A stretch of DNA of 64,000 nt from G963677915 sp963677915 (GTDB lineage: Bacteria; Bacillota; Clostridia; Lachnospirales; Vallitaleaceae). How positions within the stretch are numbered: position 1 is the stretch's first letter; every line of letters begins with the position of its first letter. The notes beneath the pieces are model-generated. The model made no database searches. It worked only from the letters and a program-made list of their open reading frames with translations, and was not told the origin of the DNA. Where the stretch lies: the NCBI GenBank assembly GCA_963677915.2, contig CAXXGE010000038.1, positions 1 to 64,000 on the forward strand, written 5' to 3'. Shown piece after piece: positions 53,470 through 62,924 of the stretch. The position numbers and the translations under genes are program-made.

Positions 53470-54309
53470 GGTTCTGTTGCAAAAAATTTCAATCAACCAT
53501 TCATATGTTATAATTATACCAATTTTGACTTCTGAATGGAGAGTACCACTATGAAAAACATGTTCAAATGGAAAACACTACCAGTCTGAGATCATAATTC
53601 TTTGCGTTCGATGGTATTTAAAATATCCGCTTTCATATCGTAATCTTCAAGAAATGATGGCAGAGCGTGGATTGAATCTTAAGCATACTACCATCTATCA
53701 CTGGGTAATTGAATATTCCCCAATTCTCAATCGCGAACTGAGGAAACATTTAAAGAAAATCTCAGATTCATGGCGTGTCGATGAGACTTACTTAAAGCTA
53801 AACGGTAAGTGGATGTATCTATATCGAGCTGTTGATCAATATGGCGATACAATTGACTTCTGGCTTTCAAAATCAAGAGACGGTAAAGCAGCAAAGAAAT
53901 TCTTTAGGAAAGCTTTGAAATCACCACATAACAGCAATACTAGAGTCATCACTACCGATAAATACGCGGCAACAATCAAGACAATCAAGAATGAAATACA
54001 GAATAAACGATTACACCCCAAAACTAAACATCGCTCATCCAAGTATATGGATAACATTATCGAACAAGACCATCGACACATCAAAAGGATAACAAATCCT
54101 ATGCACGGATTCAAACATTTCAAATCAGCCTGCTCTACTGTTCAAGGAATCGAAGCTATGAACATGATTCGAAAAGGTCAAGCAAACACAAAATCTGTAA
54201 AAGGTGAAATCGCATTAGTCAGTGCGATTTTTAATGTTGCATAGAAGTTATCCTTCGAAGGTATAAGTTTTACTTAATGGTTATTGGGTAAGATGTTTGC
54301 AACAGAACC
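53470..54309 (+). mobile_element. IS6-family insertion sequence
   Basis: The 840-bp element has 14-bp terminal inverted repeats: GGTTCTGTTGCAAA at 53470-53483 and its complement at 54296-54309. This end sequence and the size are typical of IS6/IS26-like elements. The 8-bp flanks (TAGAATAA on the left, AAACAAAC on the right) do not match, so there is no target duplication, which suggests rearrangement after insertion. Confidence 0.9.
53551..54244 (+). pseudogene. IS6-family transposase with N-terminal frameshift
   Basis: Starting at ATG 53551 (MKNMFKWK), one extra A in the run 53572-53575 shifts the frame. Beyond it the protein reads HYQSEIIILCVRWYLKYPLS and continues to 54244. The DDE triad is present in SWRVDETYLK, ITTDKYAA and IEQDHRHIKR. 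A full-length product would be about 230 residues. It is inactive as written unless the frameshift is a sequence error. Confidence 0.85.
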
Positions 54310-54520
54310 AAACAAACTATATATGGAATTGACATACGCATTAATAGATGAGTTTTTCACCCCTACTTTTCCTCGTGCTGATAATGTATTGGTTTGGAGA
54401 AGTCCGGTATGTAATCCTAGACACAATGAATGTGAAGTTTCTTCTTTGGTTTTTCAATATAACAGTATAGTAGTATAGATACATAAGGGCTAATGCGGTT
54501 TATGCGAAAGGAAAATACTT
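54310..54520. other. Stretch between the IS element and the PHP gene
   Basis: No supported gene. Short open frames (for example to 54478) lack a ribosome site and family resemblance and may be remnants of sequence cut by the IS element. GAAAGG before 54521 serves the next gene. Confidence 0.35.
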
Positions 54521-55324
54521 ATGAAAGCTGCAGAATGGTATGCGGATAATCATATACATACATCATTTAGCGGTGATTCAGAGTGTCCGATGGAAGATTA
54601 TATTCAGGCAGCTATAAATGCATCCATGGATGAGATTTGTTTTACAGAGCATATTGATTATGGCGTAAAAACAGATACGAGCTGTAACCTTGATCTGTAC
54701 AGAAAAGAATTCTTGCGTTGCTATGATAAATATTCAAATAAAATATCAATCAAATTCGGTATAGAGTTTGGTGTTCAAAAAAATACCGTTGAACAGTACA
54801 AAAAAACCTTTTATTCTAAACCTTTTGATTTTGTAATATTATCATGTCATCAGGCAGATAATCTTGAATTTTGGACATATGAATTTCAAGACGGAAAATC
54901 CCAAAGAGAATACAATGAAGCATATTATGGCGAAATATTGGAAGTAGTCAGAAGATACAAGGATTATTGTGTTATTGGGCATTTAGACATGATTAGACGA
55001 TATGATAATTCGGGTGAATATCCTTTCGAACAAGTCGAAGCATTTGTTAGAGAAATATTAAAAGCAGTAATTAGGGATGGGAAAGGTACAGAAATTAATG
55101 GATCGGCAACGAGATATAATATTAATGATGGGATGCCGTCAACGAAGATTCTAAAAATATTTTATGAGCTGGGTGGTGAAATAATCACTTTTGGTTCCGA
55201 TGCTCATACAGTAGAACATATGACAAGTCAAAACTATCAAATGGAATTGCAAAGGCTGAGGGCTATTGGATTCAAAGCAATATTCACATTCGATAGAATG
55301 AAGCCTATATCACATGGTATTTAG
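54521..55324 (+). CDS. PHP-domain phosphatase, HisJ-like
   Basis: 267 residues. The PHP metal motifs are visible: ADNHIHTSFSGDS (HxH), CFTEHIDYG, VIGHLDMIRRY and FGSDAHTVEHM. It resembles histidinol-phosphatase HisJ. Without other his genes nearby it may instead hydrolyse a sugar phosphate; this is open. GAAAGG precedes the ATG. It stands apart from both transporter operons. Confidence 0.85.
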   Translation: MKAAEWYADNHIHTSFSGDSECPMEDYIQAAINASMDEICFTEHIDYGVKTDTSCNLDLYRKEFLRCYDKYSNKISIKFGIEFGVQKNTVEQYKKTFYSKPFDFVILSCHQADNLEFWTYEFQDGKSQREYNEAYYGEILEVVRRYKDYCVIGHLDMIRRYDNSGEYPFEQVEAFVREILKAVIRDGKGTEINGSATRYNINDGMPSTKILKIFYELGGEIITFGSDAHTVEHMTSQNYQMELQRLRAIGFKAIFTFDRMKPISHGI

Positions 55325-55723
55325 TTGTTCTGAGCGAGATGAAGAACGTTTAAGCTTCAAGACTTAGGGAATTGTGCGATGGATTTGCAAAATTTATATT
55401 ATGGAAGTGATTATAGCATATGATGATAATGGAAATAAAAAAACAATTAATTGGATATTACGAAAAACTTCTTTCTAATGGAGCCTTAATGGCAATTGAT
55501 TATATAAAGCGGATAAATCGAGCTTCAGAGGCTGAAACTGCTTGAATTTGCTGATAATCATGATGTGCTTTGTGTTATTGATAAGACATGCTAGTGAAGT
55601 CTATTCAGCCTTTTGTTGTTCAAGAAAACATCCACTCCCTGGCTATATATAATTAAGTGTTTGCTGTATAATATTCATAAGACAAGTACTTAATATGATT
55701 AGGTATTTTGAAGGGGGATAAGT
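55325..55723. other. Gene-poor stretch before the GntR gene
   Basis: About 400 bases without a convincing gene. A 41-codon frame at 55420-55545 (IKKQLIGYYEKLLSNGALMA) looks helical and may be a remnant. TATAAT at 55667-55672 is a likely -10 for the GntR-type gene, without a good -35. Confidence 0.35.
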
Positions 55724-56398
55724 ATGGCATATAAAATAAATGCAAAAGAAAAGGCATATGATTTCATTCTCGAAAAAATAAAAAGTAAAGAGTGGATTCC
55801 AGATCAAAAGATTTGGACAGAGGATGTATTGGTTGATGAAATCGATGTCAGTAGAGCTGCAATCCGTAATGCGGTTGAAAAACTTGTTGGCATGGGGATT
55901 TTAAAGAAAATTCAAGGGTCTGGAACTTATGTCAACTCAATTGATGCTATCCCTCTCAGCAATATATCGTTGGTTCATATTTCGAAAGGAGATATGATTC
56001 AGATATTGGAACTTCGAAAGTATCTGGAACCAGGAGCTGTTGAAATGTTTATAAAAAACGCGAAGGATGACGATATAAAAAAGCTTGAAAATATTTATGA
56101 TTATATGCAGCAGAATTACACTGATATGGAAGTGTTCTATAAAGCTGATTATGAATTTCATAAATTGATTGCTAGTGGAAGTGGAAATAGATTTCTTATA
56201 GCAGTCCAGAATCTATTGGTAGATATTCTTGAAAACCATCAAAAAATTCTTTATACAAGCATTGGACCAGGTATAGGCCTTGAATACCATGAGAATATTC
56301 TGAAATATATCAAAAAACATGAAGTGGAATTAGCGATGTTGTTCATGAAAAAACATATTGAAACTACTATAGAAGCACTAGGAAAGACCCCAATTTAA
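55724..56398 (+). CDS. GntR-family regulator, FadR (FCD) type
   Basis: 224 residues, with GGGGG before the ATG. The N-terminal winged helix has DVSRAAIRNAVEKLVGMGIL and KKIQGSGTYVNS. The helical FCD effector domain has metal-binding-type residues in DYEFHKLIA, EYHENILKYI and MKKHIETTIEAL. Relatives such as UxuR and KdgR-like GntR proteins sense hexuronate or keto-deoxy acids. It directly precedes the second TRAP/KDG operon and most likely controls it. Confidence 0.9.
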   Translation: MAYKINAKEKAYDFILEKIKSKEWIPDQKIWTEDVLVDEIDVSRAAIRNAVEKLVGMGILKKIQGSGTYVNSIDAIPLSNISLVHISKGDMIQILELRKYLEPGAVEMFIKNAKDDDIKKLENIYDYMQQNYTDMEVFYKADYEFHKLIASGSGNRFLIAVQNLLVDILENHQKILYTSIGPGIGLEYHENILKYIKKHEVELAMLFMKKHIETTIEALGKTPI

Positions 56399-56411
56399 TA
56401 ATGAAACACGA

Positions 56412-56448
56412 AGATGGTTGACTTAATAAGTTAACCATCTATTTTTTT
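56412..56448 (+). terminator. Strong terminator after the GntR gene
   Basis: The arms 56412-56424 and 56428-56440 form 13 pairs (one G-U) around AAT, followed by seven T. This isolates the regulator from the transporter operon. Confidence 0.85.
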
Positions 56449-56553
56449 ATTGCAATCCCCAGAAAGATAGTATGAATAAAAATAAAGATACTATGTAAAA
56501 TAATTATAATATATGAAAAATAGCACGAATATTGTGATAAGTGAGAAATAATT

Positions 56554-56566
56554 GTGTGAATTACAC
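56554..56566. promoter_or_regulatory. Candidate operator upstream of the second TRAP operon
   Basis: GTGTGAATTACAC is an inverted repeat (GTGT/ACAC around five bases) eight bases upstream of the -35. It could be the GntR-type regulator's site; no second copy was noticed. Confidence 0.35.
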
Positions 56567-56574
56567 ATATATCC

Positions 56575-56603
56575 TTGACTATTTATTAAAACGGAAGTAT
56601 AAT
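56575..56603 (+). promoter_or_regulatory. Sigma-A promoter of the second TRAP operon
   Basis: TTGACT (56575-56580) and a perfect TATAAT (56598-56603) are spaced by exactly 17 bases, close to consensus. Confidence 0.8.
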
Positions 56604-56650
56604 CATGGTATGAATTGGAACATGAATATGATTTGCAGGTGGTGATATGC

Positions 56651-56866
56651 ATGAAAAGTAATGAAGATATACTTGAGGCAATGTGGAAAGTGTTTTGTAG
56701 TGAGGTTGACGAAACTGCAGGAAGAGCGTCGGTGGCATGGCGCCTGCTGAACTGCAGATATAGAATGATGTTGATCAAAGGAGAGATATTGGCCGAACAA
56801 GTAGATGAATTCAGGATAGCTATAGAAAAATATCGGGCGCTGGACGACTCGGTGCGTTGCGCTTGA
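56651..56866 (+). CDS. Small helical protein at the head of the TRAP operon
   Basis: 71 residues from ATG 56651, with AGGTGGTGA upstream and a consensus promoter just before it. It is rich in charged helices (KSNEDILEAMWKVFC, then EQVDEFRIAIEKYRALDD). No family is recognised. It may be a small regulator or a leader protein. The 131 bases before dctP leave room for further regulation. Confidence 0.5.
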   Translation: MKSNEDILEAMWKVFCSEVDETAGRASVAWRLLNCRYRMMLIKGEILAEQVDEFRIAIEKYRALDDSVRCA

Positions 56867-56997
56867 GTCATATGCAATGATAGGTAGAATCAATTAATGA
56901 TAGTATGATTGCCTTGTATCTGCTAAACAAAGGAAAATAGTACAATGCGATCATGATATAAATAACATTTTCACATAACACGAATGGAGGAAGTTTG

Positions 56998-58059
56998 ATG
57001 AAGAAGATTGTTACAATGTTTTTGGCGCTGGTTTTAGTTTTTGCTTTGGCTGGTTGTGGTGCTCAAGGGGATAACGCAAGCGGTGATGGTGGCAATGCGA
57101 GTGGTTCGGACTCGGAGAGCAAGATCGAAAAGACTGTGATTAGAATTGCGCATGGTGCTAGTGAATCATACCATTTGCACAGGGCTATGCTGAAGTTCAA
57201 AGATTTGGTTGAACAAAGTGGACTGTTTGAGGTTGAGATCTATCCTTCGTCCCAGTTTGGTAACGATGCTGAAATGATTGAGTCGGTAAAGACCGGAGAC
57301 CTCACTATGGCAATTCCGCCATCATCATTCCTGGTTGACGAAGTACCTGCGCTGGCGTTAATAGAGCTTCCATATGTATTTCCGAGCAGGGATGCGGCCA
57401 TTGATACCCTCGCAGGAGAATGGGGTCAAAAACAGCTGGCAGAACTTGATAATGCTGGACTTCATGGCCTTGGATATTTCGAAAACGGACTAAGACATCT
57501 GACAAACAGTAAAAAGCCGGTTAGAACACCGGAGGATCTAACGGGACTGAAACTTCGTACGATGCAGGTTCCTGCTCATGTGACTTTCTGGAACAGTATG
57601 GGCTCCTCTGCGGAAGGCGCTCCCTTTGCTGAATTGTATACAAACCTGAGTACGAAAGTGTTCGATGGACAAGAAAACCCCGTTGCACACATATATTCAC
57701 AAAAATTCTACGAAGTACAGAACTACATCACATTGACTGGCCATGTGTATACAGCCTACGTCCCGGTAGTCACTTCTGAATTCTGGAATGGTCTTAGCGA
57801 AGAGGCTCAGAAAGTGATCAGCGGAGCAATGGATGAAGCATATGCTTACCAGCTTCAATTGATTGATGATGAAGAAGGACAGCAACTAGATGAAATAGCA
57901 AACAATGAAACATATGACTGTGAGATTATTGAGTTGACTGATGCTGAGAAACAAGCATTTATTAATGCTGCACAACCAACACTTGAAAAATATCGCGAAG
58001 AGCTTGGTGCAGATGTTTACGATGAATTCAAGAAAGCGGTTGAAGCATCGGTACAATAA
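56998..58059 (+). CDS. dctP: TRAP transporter solute-binding lipoprotein DctP
   Basis: 353 residues from ATG 56998, with TGGAGG upstream. The signal peptide ends with lipobox LAGC, followed by a Gly/Ser/Asp-rich linker. The DctP fold is shown by KTVIRIAHGASESYHLHRA and TGLKLRTMQVPAHVTFWNSM with the ligand-clamp Arg. It differs clearly from the first system's DctP, so the ligand is probably different. It serves DctQM encoded next. Confidence 0.93.
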   Translation: MKKIVTMFLALVLVFALAGCGAQGDNASGDGGNASGSDSESKIEKTVIRIAHGASESYHLHRAMLKFKDLVEQSGLFEVEIYPSSQFGNDAEMIESVKTGDLTMAIPPSSFLVDEVPALALIELPYVFPSRDAAIDTLAGEWGQKQLAELDNAGLHGLGYFENGLRHLTNSKKPVRTPEDLTGLKLRTMQVPAHVTFWNSMGSSAEGAPFAELYTNLSTKVFDGQENPVAHIYSQKFYEVQNYITLTGHVYTAYVPVVTSEFWNGLSEEAQKVISGAMDEAYAYQLQLIDDEEGQQLDEIANNETYDCEIIELTDAEKQAFINAAQPTLEKYREELGADVYDEFKKAVEASVQ

Positions 58060-58080
58060 CTATCTAAAGGAGGTGCAGAT

Positions 58081-58566
58081 TTGAAAGTTCTTAAGTGGCT
58101 CAACCATAATCTCGAGAAATATATGTGCGGCATATTGTTCAGCATTATTATCGCTATTATGCTGGTCAACATATTTATGAGATTTGTCATGAGAAATGCA
58201 ATTCCATGGGCATCTGATGCAGTACTATTCATATTTGTCTGGTTCGTTTGGTTTACGATAAGCTATGGCTTTCAAGAAAACGGTCATGTAAGAGTGACTG
58301 CGATAGTTGACCTTTTACCGCTTAAGATTAAAAAAGCCATCGAGTTTGCAACAAATATCATGATTTTGGCGGGTTTTGCAATCCTGCTCAATGCTGCAAT
58401 CAAACTGCTTGGTGACAGTTCGGTCGTTGGAAAGACCGGACTGTTGATCAAGTACCCCATGTGGTCGCTGTATCTATCAACAGTCGTCGGTCTGGTGCTT
58501 AGTTTAATAAGAATTGTCCAGAACATGCACGGCGAAATCAAGATTATCAAAGAGGGAGGGAACTGA
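58081..58566 (+). CDS. dctQ: TRAP transporter small membrane subunit DctQ
   Basis: 161 residues from a TTG start with AAAGGAGGTG upstream. Four hydrophobic segments are visible, including GILFSIIIAIMLVNIFMRF and the signature PWASDAVLFIFVWFVWFTIS. It partners DctM. Its stop overlaps the dctM start region. Confidence 0.9.
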   Translation: MKVLKWLNHNLEKYMCGILFSIIIAIMLVNIFMRFVMRNAIPWASDAVLFIFVWFVWFTISYGFQENGHVRVTAIVDLLPLKIKKAIEFATNIMILAGFAILLNAAIKLLGDSSVVGKTGLLIKYPMWSLYLSTVVGLVLSLIRIVQNMHGEIKIIKEGGN

Positions 58567-59849
58567 TGGAAGCAATTGTATTGTTTGGTTCGTTGTTGGG
58601 AATGATTATTATAGGTGTTCCTATAGCGATGTCCCTCTGTCTATCCTCAACCTTAACTATTTTATTGTTTGAAACATCATCGCTATTATTTCAAGCTAGG
58701 TCAGTAGTGACTGCGGTCAGCTCATATCCACTGCTAGCGATACCGCTTTTCATCCTTGCTGGTGATCTAATGTTCGTTGGTGGTCTATCAAAGAGACTTA
58801 TTAAATTCACAGAGGCAATAATAGGGTCGGTAAAAGCGAATCTGGCATATGTTACGGTACTATCTTCGACTTTCTTTGCTGCCATTTCGGGATCGGGACC
58901 GGCGACTGTTGCCGCTATCGGAACCAACGTCATTCCTGAAATGGAGGAGAGGGGATACTCCAAGGATTATGGTACTGCCCTAACAGCTGCATCCGGGATG
59001 ATAGGCGTTATGATTCCGCCGAGTATCCCATTTGTCATGTATGGCATATCAGCGGAGCAATCCGTAAGTAAATTATTCCTAGCGGGTGTAATACCTGGAG
59101 CTTTGTTTGCCATTGGATTCATTATTACTGCTAGAATTCTATACAATCGGGCAAATTTCAATGTACCTTCGAACAAATTCGATATTAAGGTTTTTATTAC
59201 GACTTTCAAGGATGCTTTCTTTGCTTTGCTTGCGCCAATCATCATACTTGGCGGCATTTACGGAGGTTTGTTTTCTCCAACTGAGGCGGCTGCTATAGCT
59301 GTAGGGTATTCCATCTTCGTTGGACTATTCATTTATAAGGATCTTACCACAAAGTTGATTTTTCAGACCATTATCAAGTCTTCAAAAACGACAGCAGTTG
59401 CCCTCGGATTGGTAGCATTTGCCTCTACCTTTGGACGATTACTTACATTACAAAGGGTACCGAACTCGATTGCTTCGTTCCTGCTGGGCATATCGGACAA
59501 TAAGATAGTCATATTGATCATAATCAATATATTTTTGATTTTTGTCGGAATGTTCATGGAGACCATTGCATCAATCATTATTTTGACACCAATTCTGTTG
59601 CCTGTTGTTGTAAATGTTGGAGTGGATCCTATTCTTTTTGGAGTTATCATGACGGTCAACCTTGCGATTGGATTTTGCACACCGCCGTTGGGTGTCAACC
59701 TTTTTGTAGCAAGTGGTGTTAGCAATCTCCCGATTGAAAGGGTTACGAAAGCAATATTGCCTTACTTTATAACAATTGCGATATTGTTGAACATCATAAC
59801 GTTCATACCAGAACTGTCATTGCTCTTGCCAAAAATAATTCTAGGATAA
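58566..59849 (+). CDS. dctM: TRAP transporter large permease DctM
   Basis: 427 residues, polytopic. IIIGVPIAMSLCLSSTLTIL, FFAAISGSGPATVAAIGTNV and YGGLFSPTEAAAIAVGYSIF are standard DctM motifs. It forms the sodium-coupled permease of the second sugar acid system. Confidence 0.93.
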   Translation: MEAIVLFGSLLGMIIIGVPIAMSLCLSSTLTILLFETSSLLFQARSVVTAVSSYPLLAIPLFILAGDLMFVGGLSKRLIKFTEAIIGSVKANLAYVTVLSSTFFAAISGSGPATVAAIGTNVIPEMEERGYSKDYGTALTAASGMIGVMIPPSIPFVMYGISAEQSVSKLFLAGVIPGALFAIGFIITARILYNRANFNVPSNKFDIKVFITTFKDAFFALLAPIIILGGIYGGLFSPTEAAAIAVGYSIFVGLFIYKDLTTKLIFQTIIKSSKTTAVALGLVAFASTFGRLLTLQRVPNSIASFLLGISDNKIVILIIINIFLIFVGMFMETIASIIILTPILLPVVVNVGVDPILFGVIMTVNLAIGFCTPPLGVNLFVASGVSNLPIERVTKAILPYFITIAILLNIITFIPELSLLLPKIILG

Positions 59850-59866
59850 CCAACTGGAGGATAATT

Positions 59867-60880
59867 ATGAAATATAAAGTCTATGTAAGCGATTATGACT
59901 ACCCTGATTTAAGCATTGAAAAAAGTGTTTTGGAACCTATTGGGGCGGAAGTGATTGGATTGAAATGTAAAACAGGCGAGAACCTAGCTGAGCTTGCTGC
60001 AGATGCAGATGCCATCTTGCAGCAATATGCGAAGATTCCCAGAACAACAATTGAAAAATTGAATAATTGCAAAATCATCGCAAGGTATGGGATTGGTGTT
60101 GACATCCTCGATGTGGATGCCTGTTACGAGAATGGAATAATGGTAACGAATGTGCCGGATTACTGTATTGACGAAGTGGCGGATACAGCAATTGCATATT
60201 CATTCATGCTAATGAAAAATATACCATTCTATGACAAGGCGGTTCATGCCGGCAGTTACAAATGGCAGGACTGGAAGGCGCCTGTTCCAAGGTACAGGAA
60301 TTCTGTTTACGGTCTAGTGGGATTTGGCCGTATTGCACAGAACCTGGCAAGAAAATTAAAGGCATTCGGATTCGAAGTCTGGGCATATGATCCATACATT
60401 TCAGAAAGCTATATGAACACCCATGGTGTTAAAAAAGTGGAACTGGAGATGTTGATGAAAAATGCTGTCATCGTAAATGTACTTACGCCTTATAATGCTA
60501 GCACTCATCATATCATCAACGAAGAAAGGTTGAAAATGATGAGAAGTGATGCTTATTTGGTCGGTGTGTCCAGGGGCAAGTGCATCGATAACAAAGCTCT
60601 CTATAAAGCTCTATCAGAAGGTTGGATTGCTGGTGCGGGTCTTGACGATCCAGAAGAGGAACCTATGAAAATCAAGAACTGGACACCGGAGATGAATCCG
60701 TTGTTCAAGTTGGATAGCTGCTTCTTCACACCTCATACAGCTTATGTGAGTAAAGATTCACTTGATGAATGTAGATATGTTGCAGCTAACAACGTGAAAG
60801 CGGCGCTCTTGGGAGAAAGGCCGCTTGATATTGTAAAACCGTCAAAAAATGTTTCGCAAAAACTGCTAATGGAGGTATAG
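59867..60880 (+). CDS. D-isomer-specific 2-hydroxyacid dehydrogenase
   Basis: 337 residues with GGAGG before the ATG. The NAD-binding motif is VYGLVGFGRIAQNLARKL. Catalytic-type Arg is in VGVSRGKCIDN, Glu in GAGLDDPEEEP and His in FFTPHTAYVSKDS. It interconverts a 2-keto acid and a D-2-hydroxy acid. In this operon it could oxidise an imported aldonic acid-type compound or a stereoisomer made by the LarA-like protein. The substrate is unknown. Confidence 0.9.
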   Translation: MKYKVYVSDYDYPDLSIEKSVLEPIGAEVIGLKCKTGENLAELAADADAILQQYAKIPRTTIEKLNNCKIIARYGIGVDILDVDACYENGIMVTNVPDYCIDEVADTAIAYSFMLMKNIPFYDKAVHAGSYKWQDWKAPVPRYRNSVYGLVGFGRIAQNLARKLKAFGFEVWAYDPYISESYMNTHGVKKVELEMLMKNAVIVNVLTPYNASTHHIINEERLKMMRSDAYLVGVSRGKCIDNKALYKALSEGWIAGAGLDDPEEEPMKIKNWTPEMNPLFKLDSCFFTPHTAYVSKDSLDECRYVAANNVKAALLGERPLDIVKPSKNVSQKLLMEV

Positions 60881-60881
60881 G

Positions 60882-61559
60882 ATGAAGCTGATTATTAAAG
60901 ATAGGCCTGAAATAGATGAAAGCCTGATTAAACCTTATAGAGATATGGAGGATGTGTTGTCATTATCATGTGTTGTGAGTGACGCTTTGGGAAGAGAAGG
61001 TGTCATGAGGCATCAGATTAAATCCAGAGCGGCAGACAAGAAAATAATAGGACCAGCCATTACAGTGAAGCTGACTGCAGGTGACATTGTCGACTGTCTG
61101 GATGTTTTCGAAGTAGCAAAACCAGGTGATGTCATAGTAATCGATGCTTTTGGCGAAGAGAATACTTCAATCTGGGGTGGGCTTATGTCCGGACTGGCTC
61201 GAAATGCCGGTGTAGCAGGGGCAGTCATAGACGGCAGCTGCAGGGATACAGATGAGGCTAGGATGCTCGAATTCCCGATATTTTCGAAAGTCGTCTGTCC
61301 GCGTGCTGCTCATACAGCAACGTCTGGAAGAAAGGATCCAATCGAAATCAACGTCCCAGTTGTATGCGGTGGCGTGATGGTAAATCCTGGAGATCTGGTT
61401 GTTGCGGATGAAATTGGCGTTACGGTAGTGCCGTATGAGAAACTGGAAGAAACCTACACGCTGGCAAGAGAGCAAGCGGACAAGGAAATTGCCACACGTG
61501 AAGAGATCCTGAAGGGTGCTTCAGTGGAGGAACTCTTGGCGAAATTCGGTCGTATATAG
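60882..61559 (+). CDS. RraA-like aldolase/dehydratase family protein
   Basis: 225 residues of the RraA/HMG aldolase fold. GPAITVKLTAGDIVDCLDVF, GGLMSGLARNAGVAGAVIDG and SCRDTDEARML carry the conserved Arg-Asp pair of this family. Members include 4-hydroxy-4-methyl-2-oxoglutarate aldolases and sugar-acid enzymes such as L-threonate or keto-acid decarboxylases. It starts two bases after the dehydrogenase stop. Confidence 0.85.
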   Translation: MKLIIKDRPEIDESLIKPYRDMEDVLSLSCVVSDALGREGVMRHQIKSRAADKKIIGPAITVKLTAGDIVDCLDVFEVAKPGDVIVIDAFGEENTSIWGGLMSGLARNAGVAGAVIDGSCRDTDEARMLEFPIFSKVVCPRAAHTATSGRKDPIEINVPVVCGGVMVNPGDLVVADEIGVTVVPYEKLEETYTLAREQADKEIATREEILKGASVEELLAKFGRI

Positions 61560-61595
61560 CAAAAGTGGTCCTCGGGGTGCCAATAGGAGGTTGCG

Positions 61596-62876
61596 ATGCT
61601 TTTTCAAGATAGAATAGATGTCAATTTCGGTGACATGCTTGACCATATAAATATTCCTGAAATGTATAGGATTACCAGAAAATTCCCTGATGAGAAGATT
61701 GAAGATATCATCTCTGATCTTCGTCCTCAACTCAATAATACTTTTAGCGATATGGATCTTGAAGGTAAAAGAATAGCTGTAACGATAGGCAGTAGAGGGA
61801 TCAACAGGCTTGAGGAAATAATCACAACAGTCATCGGGTTTTTGAAGGAAAAGAGCGCGGAGCCTTTTATTGTGCCATCGATGGGAAGCCATGCGGGTGC
61901 GACTGCGGAAGGCCAGAAGATGATGGTTGAAAAGCTGGGATTCACCGAAGAAAAGCTTGGCATCCCGATTCTTTCTTCGATGGACGTGGTAAAACTCGGA
62001 GAAATTGAAGGACATACTGGAATATATTGCGATAAACACGCTTTTGGAAGCGATGGTATTATTGTCATCAATAAAATCAAACCGCATGCTGATTTTAAAG
62101 GTCCATACGAGAGTGGCTTGGTTAAAATGATGTGCATTGGCCTTGGAAAACACAAGGGTGCTATGGAACTCCATAAACTTGGTTTTGAGAGCTTCAAGAA
62201 TGTTTTGGAAAAAGGTGCGGGCGTTTTTTTGAAAAATGCACCTGTGTTGTGTGGTGTCGGCATCGTTGAAAATGCATATGATCAACCTAGTGTTGTTGAG
62301 GTAATTGAGCGTAACCGCATTTTGGAGAGGGAAAAAGAATTACTTGAACTAGCCAAAGAGAATGTTGCTCAAATTGGCATTGAAGATATTGATGTTCTGA
62401 TAGTCGATAAAATAGGCAAGGAAATAAGCGGTGAGGGAATGGATCCCAATGTAACGGGAAGACCGGGTTCGTATCTGAATGATGGGTTTGACCATGTAAA
62501 GATCGACCAGATAGTCGCGATGAGCGTTTCGAAGAAAAGTGCCGGCAACGGTGCGGGGATAGGAATGGCTGACATAACCGTCCTGGAATGCATAAAGGAT
62601 CTTGACCTAGGAGCGATGTATACCAATTCAATAACAGCAGGCATCCTTGGACCATCTAGATTGCCCATTATTCTAAACAACAAAGAAGAGGCTGTAAAGG
62701 TTGCAATAAAAATATGTAAGAAAAAAAACAAGAAAGAAGTAAGACTTGTAAGAATAAAAGATACATTGCATCTGGATGAAATAATGGTATCGAAGGCAGT
62801 TGCAGATAAGATTCATGAGGAAAAATATGATGTCATAGACATCAGAATGAATGCCTCACTCTTTGAAGAATGGTAG
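61596..62876 (+). CDS. LarA-like (DUF2088) racemase/epimerase homologue
   Basis: 426 residues, the size of lactate racemase LarA. SMGSHAGATAEGQKMMVEKL supplies His99; IKPHADFKG gives His164; ESGLVKMM gives Lys177; ELHKLG gives His193. Their spacing (65, 13 and 16) is close to LarA's His108, His174, Lys184 and His200, which bind the nickel-pincer cofactor. No cofactor genes (larB, larC, larE) are in the window. It probably epimerises a 2-hydroxy acid for the neighbouring dehydrogenase. AGGAGG precedes the ATG. Confidence 0.82.
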   Translation: MLFQDRIDVNFGDMLDHINIPEMYRITRKFPDEKIEDIISDLRPQLNNTFSDMDLEGKRIAVTIGSRGINRLEEIITTVIGFLKEKSAEPFIVPSMGSHAGATAEGQKMMVEKLGFTEEKLGIPILSSMDVVKLGEIEGHTGIYCDKHAFGSDGIIVINKIKPHADFKGPYESGLVKMMCIGLGKHKGAMELHKLGFESFKNVLEKGAGVFLKNAPVLCGVGIVENAYDQPSVVEVIERNRILEREKELLELAKENVAQIGIEDIDVLIVDKIGKEISGEGMDPNVTGRPGSYLNDGFDHVKIDQIVAMSVSKKSAGNGAGIGMADITVLECIKDLDLGAMYTNSITAGILGPSRLPIILNNKEEAVKVAIKICKKKNKKEVRLVRIKDTLHLDEIMVSKAVADKIHEEKYDVIDIRMNASLFEEW

Positions 62877-62924
62877 GCCTGCATGGGTCTTGAGGCGTTT
62901 AATTGTCAGATAGGAGAGAAGAAG

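Noticed and set aside
54284..54478. 64-residue ORF overlapping the IS6 right end
   Set aside because: It starts inside the IS element, has no ribosome site and no recognisable family; it is probably chance.
61521..62285. Minus-strand ORF of 254 residues opposite the LarA-like gene
   Set aside because: It lies wholly opposite a clear family member with good motifs and shows no features of its own.
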